A stretch of 64,000 nt of DNA from Gari tellinella (Eukaryota > Mollusca > Bivalvia > Cardiida > Psammobiidae), in assembly GCA_922989275.2 (NCBI GenBank), contig OV277870.1:48108356-48172355 (forward strand), given 5' to 3'. Below are positions 43,374 to 55,170 of the stretch, piece by piece (positions within the stretch are counted from its first letter, which is position 1; every line of letters begins with the position of its first letter). The translations under genes and the position numbers were made by a program. Below the pieces are notes generated by a model that was given only the letters and a program-made list of their open reading frames with translations, was not told the DNA's origin and made no database searches.

Positions 43374-43572
43374 TACTGCGGCAATACCTATCTGTTTCGA
43401 ATTTATAGTATTGAAACTTAATCTTCAAGTTTAATATTGACATGTATTTCTTATTGGTTGAATGAAAAAAGACATGAGTGTTCATCAGCTGGATTCTGTA
43501 TCAGACACCGTGTTACACGGTCTCTAATTTGGTTCCAAACTGCTTCCAAACTCTGGACAAGTCTTGCCGTGA

Positions 43573-43793
43573 CAGTGGAGAATCTGTTATTCTTTCCTGT
43601 TTAAACGCAAACGTACGCAAACGCAAAGCACTAAAACGTAGAAAAGATCAACTTTTGGACAATTCTGATAATTCTTGTTTATCTTGGTGGCAAACAGTTT
43701 GGAGCCTGATCAGACGCTCCAAACTGTTTGCACTGCAAATAATAATTTTAGCGTAAACGCGTTTATTGGGAAAGAATAACACATTCTCCACTG
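43573..43793 (+). mobile_element. TA-1 MITE with collapsed core A
   Basis: Otherwise a young copy. GGAGCCTGATCAGACG is followed directly by CTCCAAACTGTTTGCACTG, so one inner arm and the loop are missing. The left flank is GA rather than TA. Confidence 0.9.
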
Positions 43794-43902
43794 TAGGGGT
43801 TAAAGAATTTGATGTAAGTATTTGGACGAATGAGCTGCGGACAATCTCAATCATGATTAAACGTTTCTCGATGATTAGGTGAGATGGTTGTAAAACTGCA
43901 GC

Positions 43903-43995
43903 GATTGCAGACTCGGTTCAATTGAGATTGTTCACGAGCAAGGTGCAACCTTGCTCTCGCCACATAGCACCGGCTATTTGGATAACCGTATTTGT
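43903..43995. repeat. Dispersed repeat, copy 2
   Basis: Matches 30072-30168. It is followed on the minus strand by CCGTGGCTCAGTAGGCGACC, an A-box-like word, so it may belong to a SINE. Confidence 0.5.
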
Positions 43996-44374
43996 GACGA
44001 GTGGACTGTATTATAGAGTGGTCGCCTACTGAGCCACGGGCCTCAGCTTCCAAGTCCTGCCCCACCCGACCTTAAGGTATGACATACCGATTTTAATCAT
44101 TTGTTAATAGACGGTACCTAACCAAGCCCATGTTCTTGTTATATATTGCGTAACTTTCACGAGGTGGCTTGATTAAATCTCGAACTATGCATGCTCACGA
44201 ATCATTGTTTGCGGTTTAATCAAGATCACGGTTAAAAACAGTATAATACATGACTTGTAACATGGCGAATTATTTCAAATACCGAGCGCTAAATGACGAG
44301 TGTATTCGTTCTTAACAGTCATAGAGTGTAATTATAAAGAGCTCACTTGTCCTGTCAAACAGGGTAGACCCTTA

Positions 44375-44620
44375 CAGTGGAGAAAACGTTATTCTTTCCC
44401 AATAAACGCGTTTACGCTAAAACTATTATTTTCACTGCATACAGTTTGGAGCCAGATCAGACGCCGGGTAACCCGGCGTCTGATCAGGCTCCAAACTGTT
44501 TGCCACCAAGAAAAACATGAAATATCAGAATTGTCCAAAAGTTGTTCTTTTCTACGTTTTAGTGCTTTGCGTTTGCGTACGTTTGCGTTTAAACGGGAAC
44601 GAATAACAGATTCTCCACTG
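44375..44620 (-). mobile_element. TA-1 MITE
   Basis: Intact TA-flanked copy. The left end is of the AAAACG type and the right of the CAGATTC type, so the two termini differ. Confidence 0.9.
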
Positions 44621-44720
44621 TATCAGATGACCCTATACTTAAAAGTAAGAATAACCTTATCTCCCGTGGCTTGTTTTTAGTATTGAAGACAGATTGTTGC
44701 TAAAACATATCATTACGGAC

Positions 44721-44965
44721 CAGGGGCCCGTTTCATAAAACTTCGTACGAAAAAATCGATCGTAAGTCAAAACTTTAAAATGCATTTAAATTCTTATTTC
44801 TCTATTTAATCTGGTCTTGTGACATATTTTTGGAATCGTCTTTTCAAGACGATTCCAAAAAGATGTCACAAGACAGGATTAGATGGAGAAATAAAAACAT
44901 ATTGAGACTTTTATAATCTGACTTACGACAACATTTGTCGTACGAAGTTTTATGAAACGGGCCCC
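44721..44965. mobile_element. GG-6 MITE with a different central hairpin
   Basis: CAGGGGCCCGTTTCATAAAA and TTTTATGAAACGGGCCCC ends. The centre is a near-perfect hairpin TTGGAATCGTCTTTTCAAGA / CGATTCCAA inside GTCTTGTGACA/TGTCACAAGAC, unrelated to core A. Confidence 0.85.
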
Positions 44966-45432
44966 AGATGCAGGTTCAAAGTAACGTATTCCTATAGATT
45001 GTACTAATCAAACATCGGCATGCTGCAATCATACGAATATGACACACATAGAAGTGTGGCGTATTCAAACGAAAGATGACACACGTGTTAACTATTGGCG
45101 GATGTAAAATATAAAGACGTTCAGAGCACTCTTACATGGTTCAGGATCTAGACTATTTGCATAGGACAAGTGTGTTCTTCAGAGGGTATACTATCTAAAA
45201 TTACGAGTAAAGTCGTTGCTAGGGTTGAATTTGTTAAATCGGGAATTAATTTGGTCTACTAAAGTGTTAAGTGGAGAAGTCTTTATTATTTCCAAATAAA
45301 CGCGAAAGTTATTATTTCTTTTGCAAACATATAATGTTGAGTGACATGGCTTATTGCTTACTGTATATGTTTTAATAATATATTGCCATGTTATTGTACA
45401 TTTTATATTGAAATAAATCTATTTATTTATCT

Positions 45433-45500
45433 AACAGTTTAATGCCTGATTCGACGCCGGGTTACCCGGCGTCGGATCAGGCTCCAAAATAATTGCCACT
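45433..45500 (+). repeat. TA-1 core A fragment
   Basis: AACAGTTTAATGCCTGATTCG with GACGCCGGGTTACCCGGCGTC and GGATCAGGCTCC. TA-1 arm words (AAGTGGAGAAGTC, AATAAACGCGAAAG) lie nearby at 45273-45310. Confidence 0.55.
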
Positions 45501-45593
45501 CATATTAAAATAAAACGTGAGTCAATTCCAAACATTGTTGTTTTCGGCATTTCTTTTAAAATCACGTTTACATGTATGCTTCGTAAGCATTTA

Positions 45594-45839
45594 CAGTGGA
45601 GAATCTGTTATTCTTTCCCGTTTAAACGCAAACGTACGCAAACGCAAAGCACTAAAACGTAGAAAAGAACAACTTTTGGACAATTCTGATAATTCTTGTT
45701 TTTCTTGGTGGCAAACAGTTTGGAGCCTGATCAGACGCCGGGTTACCCGGCGTCTGATCTGGCTCCAAACTGTTTGCACTGCAAATGATAGTTTTAGCGT
45801 AAACGCGTTTATTGGGAAAGAATAACAGATTTTCCACTG
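45594..45839 (+). mobile_element. TA-1 MITE
   Basis: Intact, CAGTGGAGAATCTG and CAGATTTTCCACTG ends. It is followed by AAACGGGAAAGAATAACG, a second, partial TA-1 terminus. Confidence 0.9.
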
Positions 45840-45863
45840 TAAACGGGAAAGAATAACGACTAC

Positions 45864-46269
45864 CACAGTGTACCGCTTGCTGCATCCTGCAGACGCTCTC
45901 GCATCTCCCTCGATCAATTCTAATAACGATCATTATATATCAACATGAATTATTGAACTTATAATAAGTTTAGTGTCAACTGTAATTAGAATTCTCCATT
46001 ATTAGAGAGTCTCGTGAGGTTACGGGTGATTCGATATGTTCACAGATTAAGATCACCAGATGCGGCATGCCATGAGAAAAAACGTCTCTAGAAATAACTG
46101 CTTCAAATATGTCTGATTATGAAGTGTCAAGAGTGCTTACTCGATTTCGGGCCATTCTAAGTATTCTTAGATAGCATATTATTTAATTGTTCCATAAGCT
46201 TGTTCTTTATTTTAAAATTTCCAACAATAAATTAGCTGATTCTGACAACTGCTGCAAGGCATGAGATTG
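45864..46269 (+). repeat. Segmental duplicate B, copy 1
   Basis: About 405 bp from CAGTGTACCGCTTGCTGC to GCAAGGCATGAGATT, repeated in direct orientation at 54625-55029 with few differences. No gene recognised inside. Confidence 0.9.
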
Positions 46270-46524
46270 AAATAAACTGATTGTTTTCGGCATTCAAGCG
46301 AAATAAACGACAGCAAATGATCGGCAACTTAAAGGAATTTGCCGATAATTTTCTATTGTTTATTTCGATTAAACGCCGAAAACAATCAGTTCATTTCTTA
46401 TATTTACATTATATTTGCTGTAATTTCTAATATTTACATTAATTAGTACATGTATGCATGTATGTTTAGTCCAAATTAGAGGTTGTTAACACAAATAATG
46501 TGTACCCTGAAAGGAACAGCCATA

Positions 46525-46769
46525 CAGTGGAGAATGTGTTATTCTTTCCCGTTTAAACGCAAACGTACGCAAACGCATAGCGCTAAAACGTAGAAAAAAC
46601 AACGTTTGGACAATTCAGATAGTTCATGTTTATCTTGGTGGCAAACAGTTTGGAGCCTGATCAGACGCCGGGTTACCCGGCGTCTGATCTGGCTCCAAAC
46701 TGTTTGCACTGCAAATAATAGTTTTAGCGTAAACGCGTTTATTGGGAAAGAATAACACATTCTCCACTG
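46525..46769 (+). mobile_element. TA-1 MITE in duplicate C
   Basis: Both termini are of the GTGTTATTC/GAATAACAC type. The left flank CTGAAAGGAACAGCCATA is repeated right after the right TA, so the element sits between ~19-bp direct repeats. Confidence 0.9.
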
Positions 46770-47204
46770 TAACCTGAAAGGAACAGCCATAACTGCATTA
46801 CTGATGATGTGTAAAATCGAACGCAACAAATTAAGTTGAACTGTAAACATTAAACGCAAAAAAAGAAGAATTTAGTCGAGTATCATGGTTGCGACTTATA
46901 GATAGGCATATATCGGTTAGGAAGCATATTTGAAAGAAAAAAAACAGCCAAATCTATGCAGTCGATTTCGAAAGATTAATTTCGCGGAGAAAAGATTCAT
47001 AAGCCCCGCCTCCTCTGCTCTTGAGCAATTGCATCTATACGAAATAAACGTAATTTCTTTTCAATAGAATTGAACGGGGAGAATGTCACTGGGCATCTGA
47101 TCAGGCTACAAACTTGCATCTCAGATCTTCGTCTTAGTATTACTTCTCTCCATCAAGATTGGTGATAGTTGTGAAGGGACACTTACATGTATGAGGTGCA
47201 TCAG

Positions 47205-47395
47205 GGACTGAACCCGACCGGCCACCTTATCCTAACACCAACGAACAAGTCGTAATGCTAACCCGACATCTTGAGCGTCAAAGAGGGATGCCATTATTAC
47301 CTAGTTTTAGGTTTTTGGTTAGACTCGACCGAGGATTGAACCCACAGCATCCTGCACTGCAAGCGGACGCTCTACCGCTGGCATCGTCACCCTTT
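47205..47395 (-). repeat. tRNA-derived SINE, mollusc type
   Basis: On the minus strand: an A-box region CAGCGGTAGAGCGTCCGC, B box GGTTCAATCC about 40 nt later, then GAGTCTAACC, GACGCTCAAGATG and GTCGGGTTCAGTCCC. The order matches a conserved-centre tRNA-SINE type I recall from molluscs (RUDI-like). Confidence 0.6.
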
Positions 47396-47739
47396 TAAAG
47401 AAGATTCAATATTCTATTAATATAATTCATTGCATTAAGTTGAAGTTAACTTTCGTGTAAATGAGAACGAATAACATAAAACACACACTCGTTCCTCGTT
47501 CTATACCCGTTATTTGTCGACTAAAGGTTTTGGAAGTATAAAATACAGTTATTATGGTTAAGGAAAGAGAGACCATCTTGTTTATTGTGCGAGTAGGGAG
47601 CTCTGTGTCAATTTTACTGAACGTTATAGGAGAAAACGTAATTCTGTTCAAATAAACGACTTTGTTCTTACGCAAATATATCACTGTGAAGTGTGCGAAG
47701 CAAGATAAAACGACGCGTTTTAATTATATGCTTAATACT

Positions 47740-47930
47740 GTAAAACATAGTTATTACGACAACTAAATGCATTAATTATTTGATGTATATGACAGGTAGC
47801 TGCTGAAAGGTGTGTTAAAATAAAAACACACAGCTCCGTTCTGCTTTAAGCTGCCTTCCGTCTTTCTTAAAATCAATAAACCTTCTTTTAGTAGTCGCAA
47901 TTGGGAGGGTTTACTTTAAAGCCATAATCC
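47740..47930. mobile_element. Decayed TA-7 MITE in duplicate C
   Basis: ACTGTAAAACATAGTTATTAC left, GTAGTCGCAATTGGGAGGG right. The core B remnant is CTGAAAGGTGTG ... TTCTGCTTTAAGC. The copy at 58550-58730 is the same. Confidence 0.6.
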
Positions 47931-47944
47931 CACACTGGTGTGGC

Positions 47945-48470
47945 AAAACGAGCGGGCTCCCGCTTAACGCTTCAGTTCCTGTTAATCTAGCGTATCGACT
48001 CCCGTTAAAAAATGGCGTCAGTTGTCAAATCGACACATGTGAGTATACAGATATGATGTTTGTCCTTGGATATTGCTTGAAATGTAGACCAAGACCACTC
48101 TTACGGAGTGTCTCACACACTGATGCAAGCATTTGTAAAACTTATTTATAGGATAAACGCTTGAGGTTGATGTTTAACTTGAAAAAGTTTCTACCGTTAC
48201 GGCGATTTCTGAAGAAACTGATGCTCATTGACCATAAATTGTTCTGAATAGGCAACAAATTCAGCTCTTATCGACACCAAATATGTCCGTCGAGTAGTCT
48301 GGGTATAATCGTCAACTGCATTTAAAAAATAATCCGTTTAGCTATTACACAAATAAGATTTTGATTGTTTTTTATTACAACGAACCACGTTCCAGTTGTG
48401 TGTACAACGAACACGCTCCCGATCAAAATCATTGTTGATGGTTTTTCTCAAAAACTCTAGACCAATTTGA
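47945..48470 (+). repeat. Segmental duplicate E, copy 1
   Basis: Matches 53482-54022 in inverted orientation (e.g. GCGGGCTCCCGCTTAACGC, CAGTTGTCAAATCGACACA). No gene recognised. Confidence 0.85.
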
Positions 48471-48678
48471 AATAAACCTTTGCATCTGAAATAAAATATC
48501 TTATCCATTGCTATCGCCGGTTTAAAACATAGATCTGATATTACGGTAGGAAAAGAGTTAACACTTAAATATTTTCACTGAAGCTTATTTGAATTTAACC
48601 GACGCCCGATTTTACATTGCCAAGGGGTAAACAAGTCCGTTTCCTGTTAAAATGTAACCATCGGCACCATAATACCAT

Positions 48679-48895
48679 TTAACCCCTTCACTGCCGTGAC
48701 GTCATCAATTTTAAACAATTTTCGTCTGCTTTTATTTCTGAAATTTAATTTTTAGGTATTTTGATTTAAGAAATATTGAAATGTGTGTCAAACAGTTTGG
48801 ATCCTGATCAGACGCCGCGTACCGTGGCGTCTGATCAGAATTCAAACAGTTTGCAAATAACCATCGCACTCGGGATAAGGCAGTGCAGGGGTTAA
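48679..48895. mobile_element. TTAA-2 MITE, reference copy
   Basis: TTAACCCCTTCACTGCCGTG left, GGCAGTGCAGGGGTTAA right, with TTAA on both sides. Core A at 48789-48855. Best copy for defining the family ends. Confidence 0.85.
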
Positions 48896-48899
48896 CTCT

Positions 48900-49638
48900 T
48901 TCAACACTAAGTACCTTTGCGGGTTATAAGTTACCTTGTGGATCATATTAGTTACCAAAACAGTAACCAATCTGCTTGGAATTCTGGGGAGACCACTGGG
49001 TCTTGCAAATGCATTTAGTATATTTTAAACATAGCAGGACATTGACAAACAGTAGACCATTAATATAAAATACATGTAGGCGCAGCCTATAAGCGAGCAC
49101 AGCTGTAAAAGTGCAGTTAAAAGATTGCTCTTTTTATAACCTCAGGACTGAGTAAACACATGTTAGGCGTGCCATGACAAAAACAGTCTTATATTGCATT
49201 GCAACATTTATATACCAAGCACAGTTGTCATCCCAGGACGGAGGTTTCAGTAAAGATTTCCATAAATTGAATACAATACAGTTAGACATGAAATGCTTTA
49301 GATGCATACGGGTGTCAAAAAGTGACACGTCTTTGACGCAGCGAGTGGCCTTGATATTATGTGTTATTTCCTCCTAGTTAATAAATTGAGGCTGGATCTT
49401 AAAACGTACAGAGGTGTCAATTTCAATAAATTGGAATTACGTGTGTTCCAGTCTTTTACATTTTTTACAAAAATTGCACTGGAACAAGCACAATACTGTG
49501 TTGCAATTTTGTAAAACATGGTTACTGTCTGATCTTTTAATAACGTTGCTAGTTTCAAAAAGTGTACATGTAAATATATTGGCTTTGTCAACAACAAAAC
49601 AAATAAGTGTATTTTTTATTTAATGATTCTATAGCTTT
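48900..49638. other. No gene seen
   Basis: AT-rich. Short frames on both strands at 49.1-49.6 kb overlap one another and have no supporting signals. Confidence 0.4.
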
Positions 49639-49735
49639 TTTAACCCATTACCCCATGGCAAAGACTGATCAACTCTCTTGACAAAAATCAGGTTGAACTT
49701 GAAAGTAGAGCAGAATTCTTTACTTTCAGTTTTCT
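49639..49735. mobile_element. TTAA-4 left part
   Basis: TTAACCCATTACCCCATGGC then GGTTGAACTTGAAAGTAGAG and CTTTACTTTCAG. Right half absent. Confidence 0.55.
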
Positions 49736-49822
49736 AAATACCAATACTCTGATAGTTTCGGACAGTCCGATTGTTTTGGACACTTTACAAATTACACAAA
49801 TTGGTACACAATCACTCACCTT

Positions 49823-50082
49823 TGAACCCATTACCCCATATTTATATAGCCTGTTTCCAGTTTTGAAAATAGGTGACTGCTTAAAGTAGGTTGAAAGTAA
49901 AGCAGAATGTGCCCTAAGGCGCTTTCTGCTTTACTGTCAGTCTGCTTTAAGATACATGTACCATCTGCTAGAATGTAGAAAATAGTTCTTATCATACAAA
50001 ATCATAACTGTATATGTAAATTGGAACTATTTCCTCAGTAGAAAAATAAATTAAAAGCGTAAAAAGGAGTATTTATGGGTTA
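49823..50082. mobile_element. TTAA-4 MITE with core B
   Basis: AACCCATTACCCCATATTTA left, ATTTATGGGTTAA and a second GGGTTA at the right. Core B at 49878-49951 with a partly mismatched inner stem. Confidence 0.8.
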
Positions 50083-50818
50083 ATGGGTTAAAGAAGAAAC
50101 CCAAGGTAGAGGATTAATTACAGTTTTAAAGAATTTGACTGACTGGTCATCCATTATAGTATTTATGGCATTCATATTGCGATACAAAATTATGGTCACA
50201 TACCTAGAGTCAAGTTTGTCTTGAAAACATTACTTCCACGAATGTTTTAGTCTCTGACCTTCGCTGTAAATAATTCACATCTTGTAGTATCTTAAAAGTG
50301 AACTGTGGTTTCAATCTTTTAGTCAATAAGCCTCCAAATGATGCCATAAATCAGGTCGTCCGAATCTACCAGTAGTACGATTTTTACGATATGTACGCAT
50401 TTTCCAAATGCATTTGTTAGATTCTCTGTTGACTATGTTAAATAATTTGTGTTGTGTTTAAGTTTCGGAATAAAAAAAATGTGCCATTCATGCAAGGTTC
50501 AAGTGTGCCTGTCCGCGAATCTACCCTACTCCAGGCATGATAGAAAATGAAAATTATGGTACATAAGCTACTGCTTAAAGTGGAGCTAGTTTGTTTTGAA
50601 TGGAGATATAGAGAAAGTTGGGTACATACAATTGAGTTTAATGAGATACCATTTGATTTTGTCATATTTAATGGTTCTAGAAAAGTGGATATACGTTATC
50701 AAGATAGACAGTGATGTGTTTGATGGCAAGAATCAATTTTGGCCATGCACCAGAGTGACTAAACATTTACTGACTCTTAATTACCTTCACTACCAGTTTG
50801 CTGCACATATCTTGTATA

Positions 50819-50869
<51 letters not shown>

Positions 50870-51060
50870 AATAGTTACTCCGTTTTATGTAAACTGAATT
50901 TTGTGTAAGCGAAATTAAAAATATTTATTTGCAAATTCTATTGTTTTATTTTCTCCCAATGTCAAATGAAATTTATTCAAAACTAGAACATATTTTTGAG
51001 AAAAGCAGATGTCTCCCCTGTATTCCCCTATCCTGAATAACTTCAGTCAAAATCTATTTT
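50083..51060. other. No gene seen; (TA)n microsatellite
   Basis: A long pure TA repeat lies at about 50819-50867. The rest is AT-rich and unassigned. Confidence 0.6.
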
Positions 51061-51064
51061 AATA

Positions 51065-51360
51065 ACAGATCATGTGACCTTTGACCGACTGACCTCAAAT
51101 GCAATCCCATGCATCCTCTCATCATAAGCAACCAGTACACCAAAAATGGACATTAGAACAAAAGTTATTGTCCGTATACCACATGAAAATCAAAATTCTA
51201 ATTTTTAGTAACAGATCATGTGACCTTTGACCTCAAATGCAATCCACTGCATCCCCTTGTCATAAGCAACCAGTACACCAAAAATTGACATGATTTCTCT
51301 ATTAGAAAACAAGTAATTGTCCGGAAACCAAAGCGTGTCAGACAGACGGACAGACATAAG
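51065..51360 (+). repeat. Duplicated TGACCTTTGACC repeat
   Basis: Two units (51065-51160, 51205-51290) share ACAGATCATGTGACCTTTGA and AGCAACCAGTACACCAAAAA. Each contains TGACCTTTGACC, the complement of the DR1 hexamer pair bound by nuclear receptors (HNF4/RXR type). CAGACAGACGGACAGAC follows. It resembles a dispersed invertebrate repeat; regulatory action is only a possibility. Confidence 0.5.
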
Positions 51361-51499
51361 TTGGGGAGCCATAATAGCATGTGTTAAAGATGTAAATCAA
51401 ATTGGAAGTTATCTGAGTGTAGTAGATCTAGTAACTAAAATAAAAGATGGCGAAATATTGTTACATAAAAGATGTCACTGGCTAAGAAGTGAACCAAAA

Positions 51500-52190
51500 T
51501 TTAATACTTGAGGTTATTTACAATCATTTTCTCTAGTGACTCTTGACTATTCTTCTTTAGCCTGATCAGGGTTAACACTATACATATAAATAATTCAAGT
51601 CGCTGTCCATGTTAAAAATTGTTTTGGGTCACACTGAGTGCTTTATTTTCTGAAATATAAATAATCACATGATAGAGAGAAAAATGTAAAAATGCGCCGA
51701 AACGACCGAGGTCGAAACTACACAGGACCGAAAAGATCCGGAATCTATTAATGGAACGTAAATATTTCATGAGTAAATGATTTTGAAACAACGGTGAGAG
51801 CATGGAATAATAGATTCCGTTGTCAACGGGACAAAAAATCGTACAGTTTTTATGACGGAAGGATATCTCTCATAACGAACGAATACTTATATCGGCCACG
51901 GAACCTTTCGTTCGACGGGAGAACGAAGGCGTTCCGATCGCCCGGTGTAGGGTCGCAGGTTTATACCCCGCCACATCCGGTATCGGAATACTCTCCATTT
52001 TGGAGGTACCCATAACATCCGGTAGACAGGCAAACTCCAAACTCAACACTGGTCAGTCTTTAAAAATATTTTAGCAAGTAGATCCGCCGGAAGAACGGGA
52101 TATGACAGCTGAAAATCAATTCAATGTACATACAGGTAAAAAAAACAAGTGAAATTAGCTTGAAAATGAACCCCTTACTATAAATGCTTC
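51500..52190. other. Unassigned, GC-richer patch
   Basis: The 51690-52030 part is richer in CG words (GTTCGACGGGAGAACG, CGATCGCCCGGTGTAGG). A 73-codon plus-strand frame reads YRPRNLSFDGRTKAF but has no ATG start or splice evidence. The nature is unknown. Confidence 0.25.
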
Positions 52191-52195
52191 GCTTT

Positions 52196-52228
52196 TCGCG
52201 AAACTGGCCCTTCGGGCCAGTTTCGCGA
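52196..52228. repeat. Perfect 15-bp stem hairpin
   Basis: TCGCGAAACTGGCCC, 3-nt loop TTC, GGGCCAGTTTCGCGA. GC-rich against an AT-rich background. Confidence 0.8.
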
Positions 52229-52319
52229 GCATGCTCGCTATTAGAAGCAGCGATACCCCAAGTCTGGTTTCATTTATCAAATGCAGTTTTTGTTTTATTT
52301 GGGCCTGAATTATTGAGAT

Positions 52320-52513
52320 GAGGGCAGAACGCAAACGAAATGCAACAAAATGTAGAAAAACATTTTTGTTTTTTCTTACGCTATATTTTAATCTTAGTTG
52401 CAAATAGTTTGGAACCTGATCAAATACCGAGTTACGCGGCGTCTGGTCAGGAACCACACTGTATGCAAATAACTAGATATATCGTACTCGGGGTAAGGCA
52501 GTGAAGGGATTAA
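52320..52513 (+). mobile_element. Chimaera: TA-1 left arm, TTAA-2 right arm
   Basis: AGAACGCAAACGAAATGCAAC and AATGTAGAAAAACA are TA-1 words. Core A at 52400-52464, then ATATATCGTACTCGGGGTAAG and GGCAGTGAAGGGATTAA, the TTAA-2 right end. One element thus carries both families around one core. Confidence 0.6.
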
Positions 52514-52999
52514 ACAACCACAACAATAAACACACGAAAGATAACTCTTTGACAGTCTTAACTGTTTTTGGCTGCCCGGGGGTATAACACCTTGTTCATA
52601 TGCAAATCAGGGACATACCGTTTGGATTGTATACATTTGGGAAAGCAAATTGAGAATTTTATTAATATTAACTTCTTTAAAGAAACGAATAGATATTTAA
52701 ATAGGATTGTTATTTTTAAAGGACACACATGAAAGCAATCGTCCGCTTGAATGAACCAAAATGAGTTTGAAGGCCATTTTAGTCTCATAACTTTTTCACT
52801 CACTCTGCAGAGACTTGTTCAACGTAAAACTGTGTTTGTATATAATTCCCGTGATATATTTAAGGTCAATTTCACTGTATGGCACAATGCCTTCTTTGAA
52901 CTGACACCCATTCGGTAGTCAACGACGCCTTTGTATTTGTTTACATTGGTGTCTTTTTGCCTTGTCCGTGCACTACTCCTGTCACACAGGGGTTATGGT

Positions 53000-53475
53000 A
53001 GTAGAACATGTAGTAGTAGTTGTTGTAGTAGGAGTTGTTGTAGTAGAAGTTATCTAGCTTTAGTGTTAGAAGTAGATAAAGTACATATATAGTAGAGTGC
53101 TAAGATAAGGGATAGACAGAGTGGTGATAGGAGTAGGTAGTGGTAGTGTTAGGAGTAGGTAGTGGTAGTATTAGTGGTAGGTAGAGTAGTGTAAGGAGTA
53201 GGTAGTGGTAGTATTAGGAGAAGTGTTAGGAGTAGGTAGTGGTAGTATTAGGAGTAGGTAGTGGTAAGTAGGTAGTGGTAGTGTTACGAGTAGTGTTAGG
53301 AGTAGGTAGTGGTAGTATTAGGAGTAGTGTTAGAAGTAGTGGGTAGAGTTGTGTTAGGAGTAGGTAGTGAAAAGGGTAGGTAGAGCAGTGTTAGGAGTAG
53401 GTATTGGTAGTGTTAGGGGTAGGGAGTGGTAGTATAAGGGATAGGTAGAATATTGTTAGGAGTAGGTAGTATGAG
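53000..53475. repeat. GTAG/GGTAGTGGTAGT minisatellite
   Basis: Starts as (GTAGTA)n, then repeats built from GTTAGGAGTAGGTAGTGGTA with variable spacing. Confidence 0.9.
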
Positions 53476-53481
53476 TATTAA

Positions 53482-54022
53482 TTTCAAATTGGTCTAGAGT
53501 TTTAGAGAAAATAACCTCTACAATGATTTTGATCTGGAGCATGTTCGTTGTACACACAGCTGGAGCGTGGTTCTTTGTAATAAAAACAATCAAAATCTTC
53601 ATTTGTTTAATAGCTAAACGGATTATTTTTATATGCAGTTGACGATTGTAACCAGACAACTCGACGGACATATTTGGTGTCGATGTGTTGCCTATTCAGA
53701 ACAATTTATGGCCAATGAGCATCTGTTTCTTCAGAAATCGCCGTAACGGTAGAAACTTTTTCAAGTTAAACATCAACCTCAAGCATTTATCCTATAAATA
53801 AATTGTACGTATGCATGCATCAGTGTGTGAGACACTCCGTAATATAGTAGTCTTAATCTACATTTCAAGCAATACCCAAGGACAAACATCATATTTGTAT
53901 ACTCACATGTGTCGATTTGACAACTTACGCCATTTTTTAACGGGATCGGATGCGTTGGATTAACGGGAATCGACGCGTTAAGCGGGAGCCCGTTCGTTTT
54001 GCCATACCAGAGTGAATCCCAT
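53482..54022 (-). repeat. Segmental duplicate E, copy 2 (inverted)
   Basis: Reverse complement of 47945-48470. It joins duplicate D at AATCCCATGGACGC. Confidence 0.85.
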
Positions 54023-54622
54023 GGACGCACTTTTCGACACCTCTACTTATTTCTCATAGACATATTTCTTCCGACTGATCAATATCATGTTCTTGCAAAC
54101 CGCCATATGTACAGTGTCTTGCATCCTTATAAGAAGGAAAGTAAAGAAGAAAGCTTCTGAATGAGATTCCAGATTTAAATTCAGCCTTCTTTAAGCATAA
54201 ATGCACTTATGTCCCAAATATAACGAGGGTTAAACGAAAGGCATACGAATCTTGTACAAGAATTGCTAAAAACGATAAAAATTACAGACATAAACTGCAT
54301 ATCACGCTTTGGGTAAAACCAGAAAGGCATTTCCAAAAATGTAATATCCTCTTGTATGGGTTAATACAATAATTAACTGACAAAAAAACATTAGTGATAA
54401 GTTCTTTTGACTCAGTTGTTTCAACGAGAATTAGCAAATGGGCATTACAGATATCTCATCAAGTTAGTATCGCTATAAGGAATCACTATTAGGATCAGAA
54501 GACTTGATAGAACATGAAAGCATTATCAAACAGAACCAAAGAACATTAAACTCTCGAAGTACATAGTCTTTGCAATTAGTGAAAAAAGGTTATATAACCG
54601 ATATACTGTATTTCTGAGAGAA
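54014..54622 (+). repeat. Segmental duplicate D, copy 1
   Basis: From AATCCCATGGACGCAC to TTTCTGAGAGAAAC. Matches 58751-59610 except that it lacks the TA-1 insertion. At 54436-54447 it reads TTAGCAAATGGG, the unfilled counterpart. Confidence 0.9.
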
Positions 54623-54624
54623 AC

Positions 54625-55029
54625 CGCAGTGTACCGCTTGCTGCATCCTGCAGACGCTCTCGCATCTCCCTCGATCAATTCTAATAACGATCATTATATA
54701 TCAACATGAATTATTGAACTTATAATAAGTTTAGTGTCAACTGTAATTAGAATTCTCCATTATTAGAGAGTCTCGTGAGGTTACGGGTGATTCGATATTT
54801 TCACAGATTAAGATCACCAGATGCGGCATGCCATGAGAAAAAACGTCTCTAGAAATAACTGCTTCAAATATGTCTGATTATGAAGTGTCAAGAATGCTTA
54901 TTCGATTTCGGGCCATTCTAATTATTCTTAGATAGCATATTATTGAATTGTTACATAAGCTTTTTCTTGAATTTAAAATCTCAAACAATAAATGAGCTGA
55001 TTCTGACAACTGCTGCAAGGCATGAGATT
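54625..55029 (+). repeat. Segmental duplicate B, copy 2
   Basis: Matches 45864-46269. It directly follows duplicate D here but follows a TA-1 element at the other locus. Confidence 0.9.
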
Positions 55030-55085
55030 TATGCAGCAATACTTAAGGTCTTAGATGTGTAATGCTTGACTGCGCGCTGGGGCCA

Positions 55086-55170
55086 CGACACGAATGCTTT
55101 TTTAGAGAAAAAATCGTCAGAAGGTATATATACTTCTGACGATTTTTTCTCTCAAAAAGCAATCGTGTGG
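55086..55170. repeat. Hairpin
   Basis: AGAGAAAAAATCGTCAGAAG pairs with CTTCTGACGATTTTTTCTCT around TATATATA. Outer words CACGAATGC and GCAATCGTG also pair roughly. Confidence 0.8.

Larger units (their letters stand above)
46270..47940 (+). repeat. Segmental duplicate C, copy 1
   Basis: Repeated at 57110-58735. It contains a hairpin (AACTGATTGTTTTCGGC / GCCGAAAACAATCAGTT), a TA-1 insertion, a SINE and a decayed TA-7 element. Both copies keep the same order. Confidence 0.9.

Noticed and set aside
51794..52015. A 73-codon frame in a GC-richer patch
   Set aside because: It has no ATG start, splice site or recognisable domain, so it is kept only as an unassigned patch.
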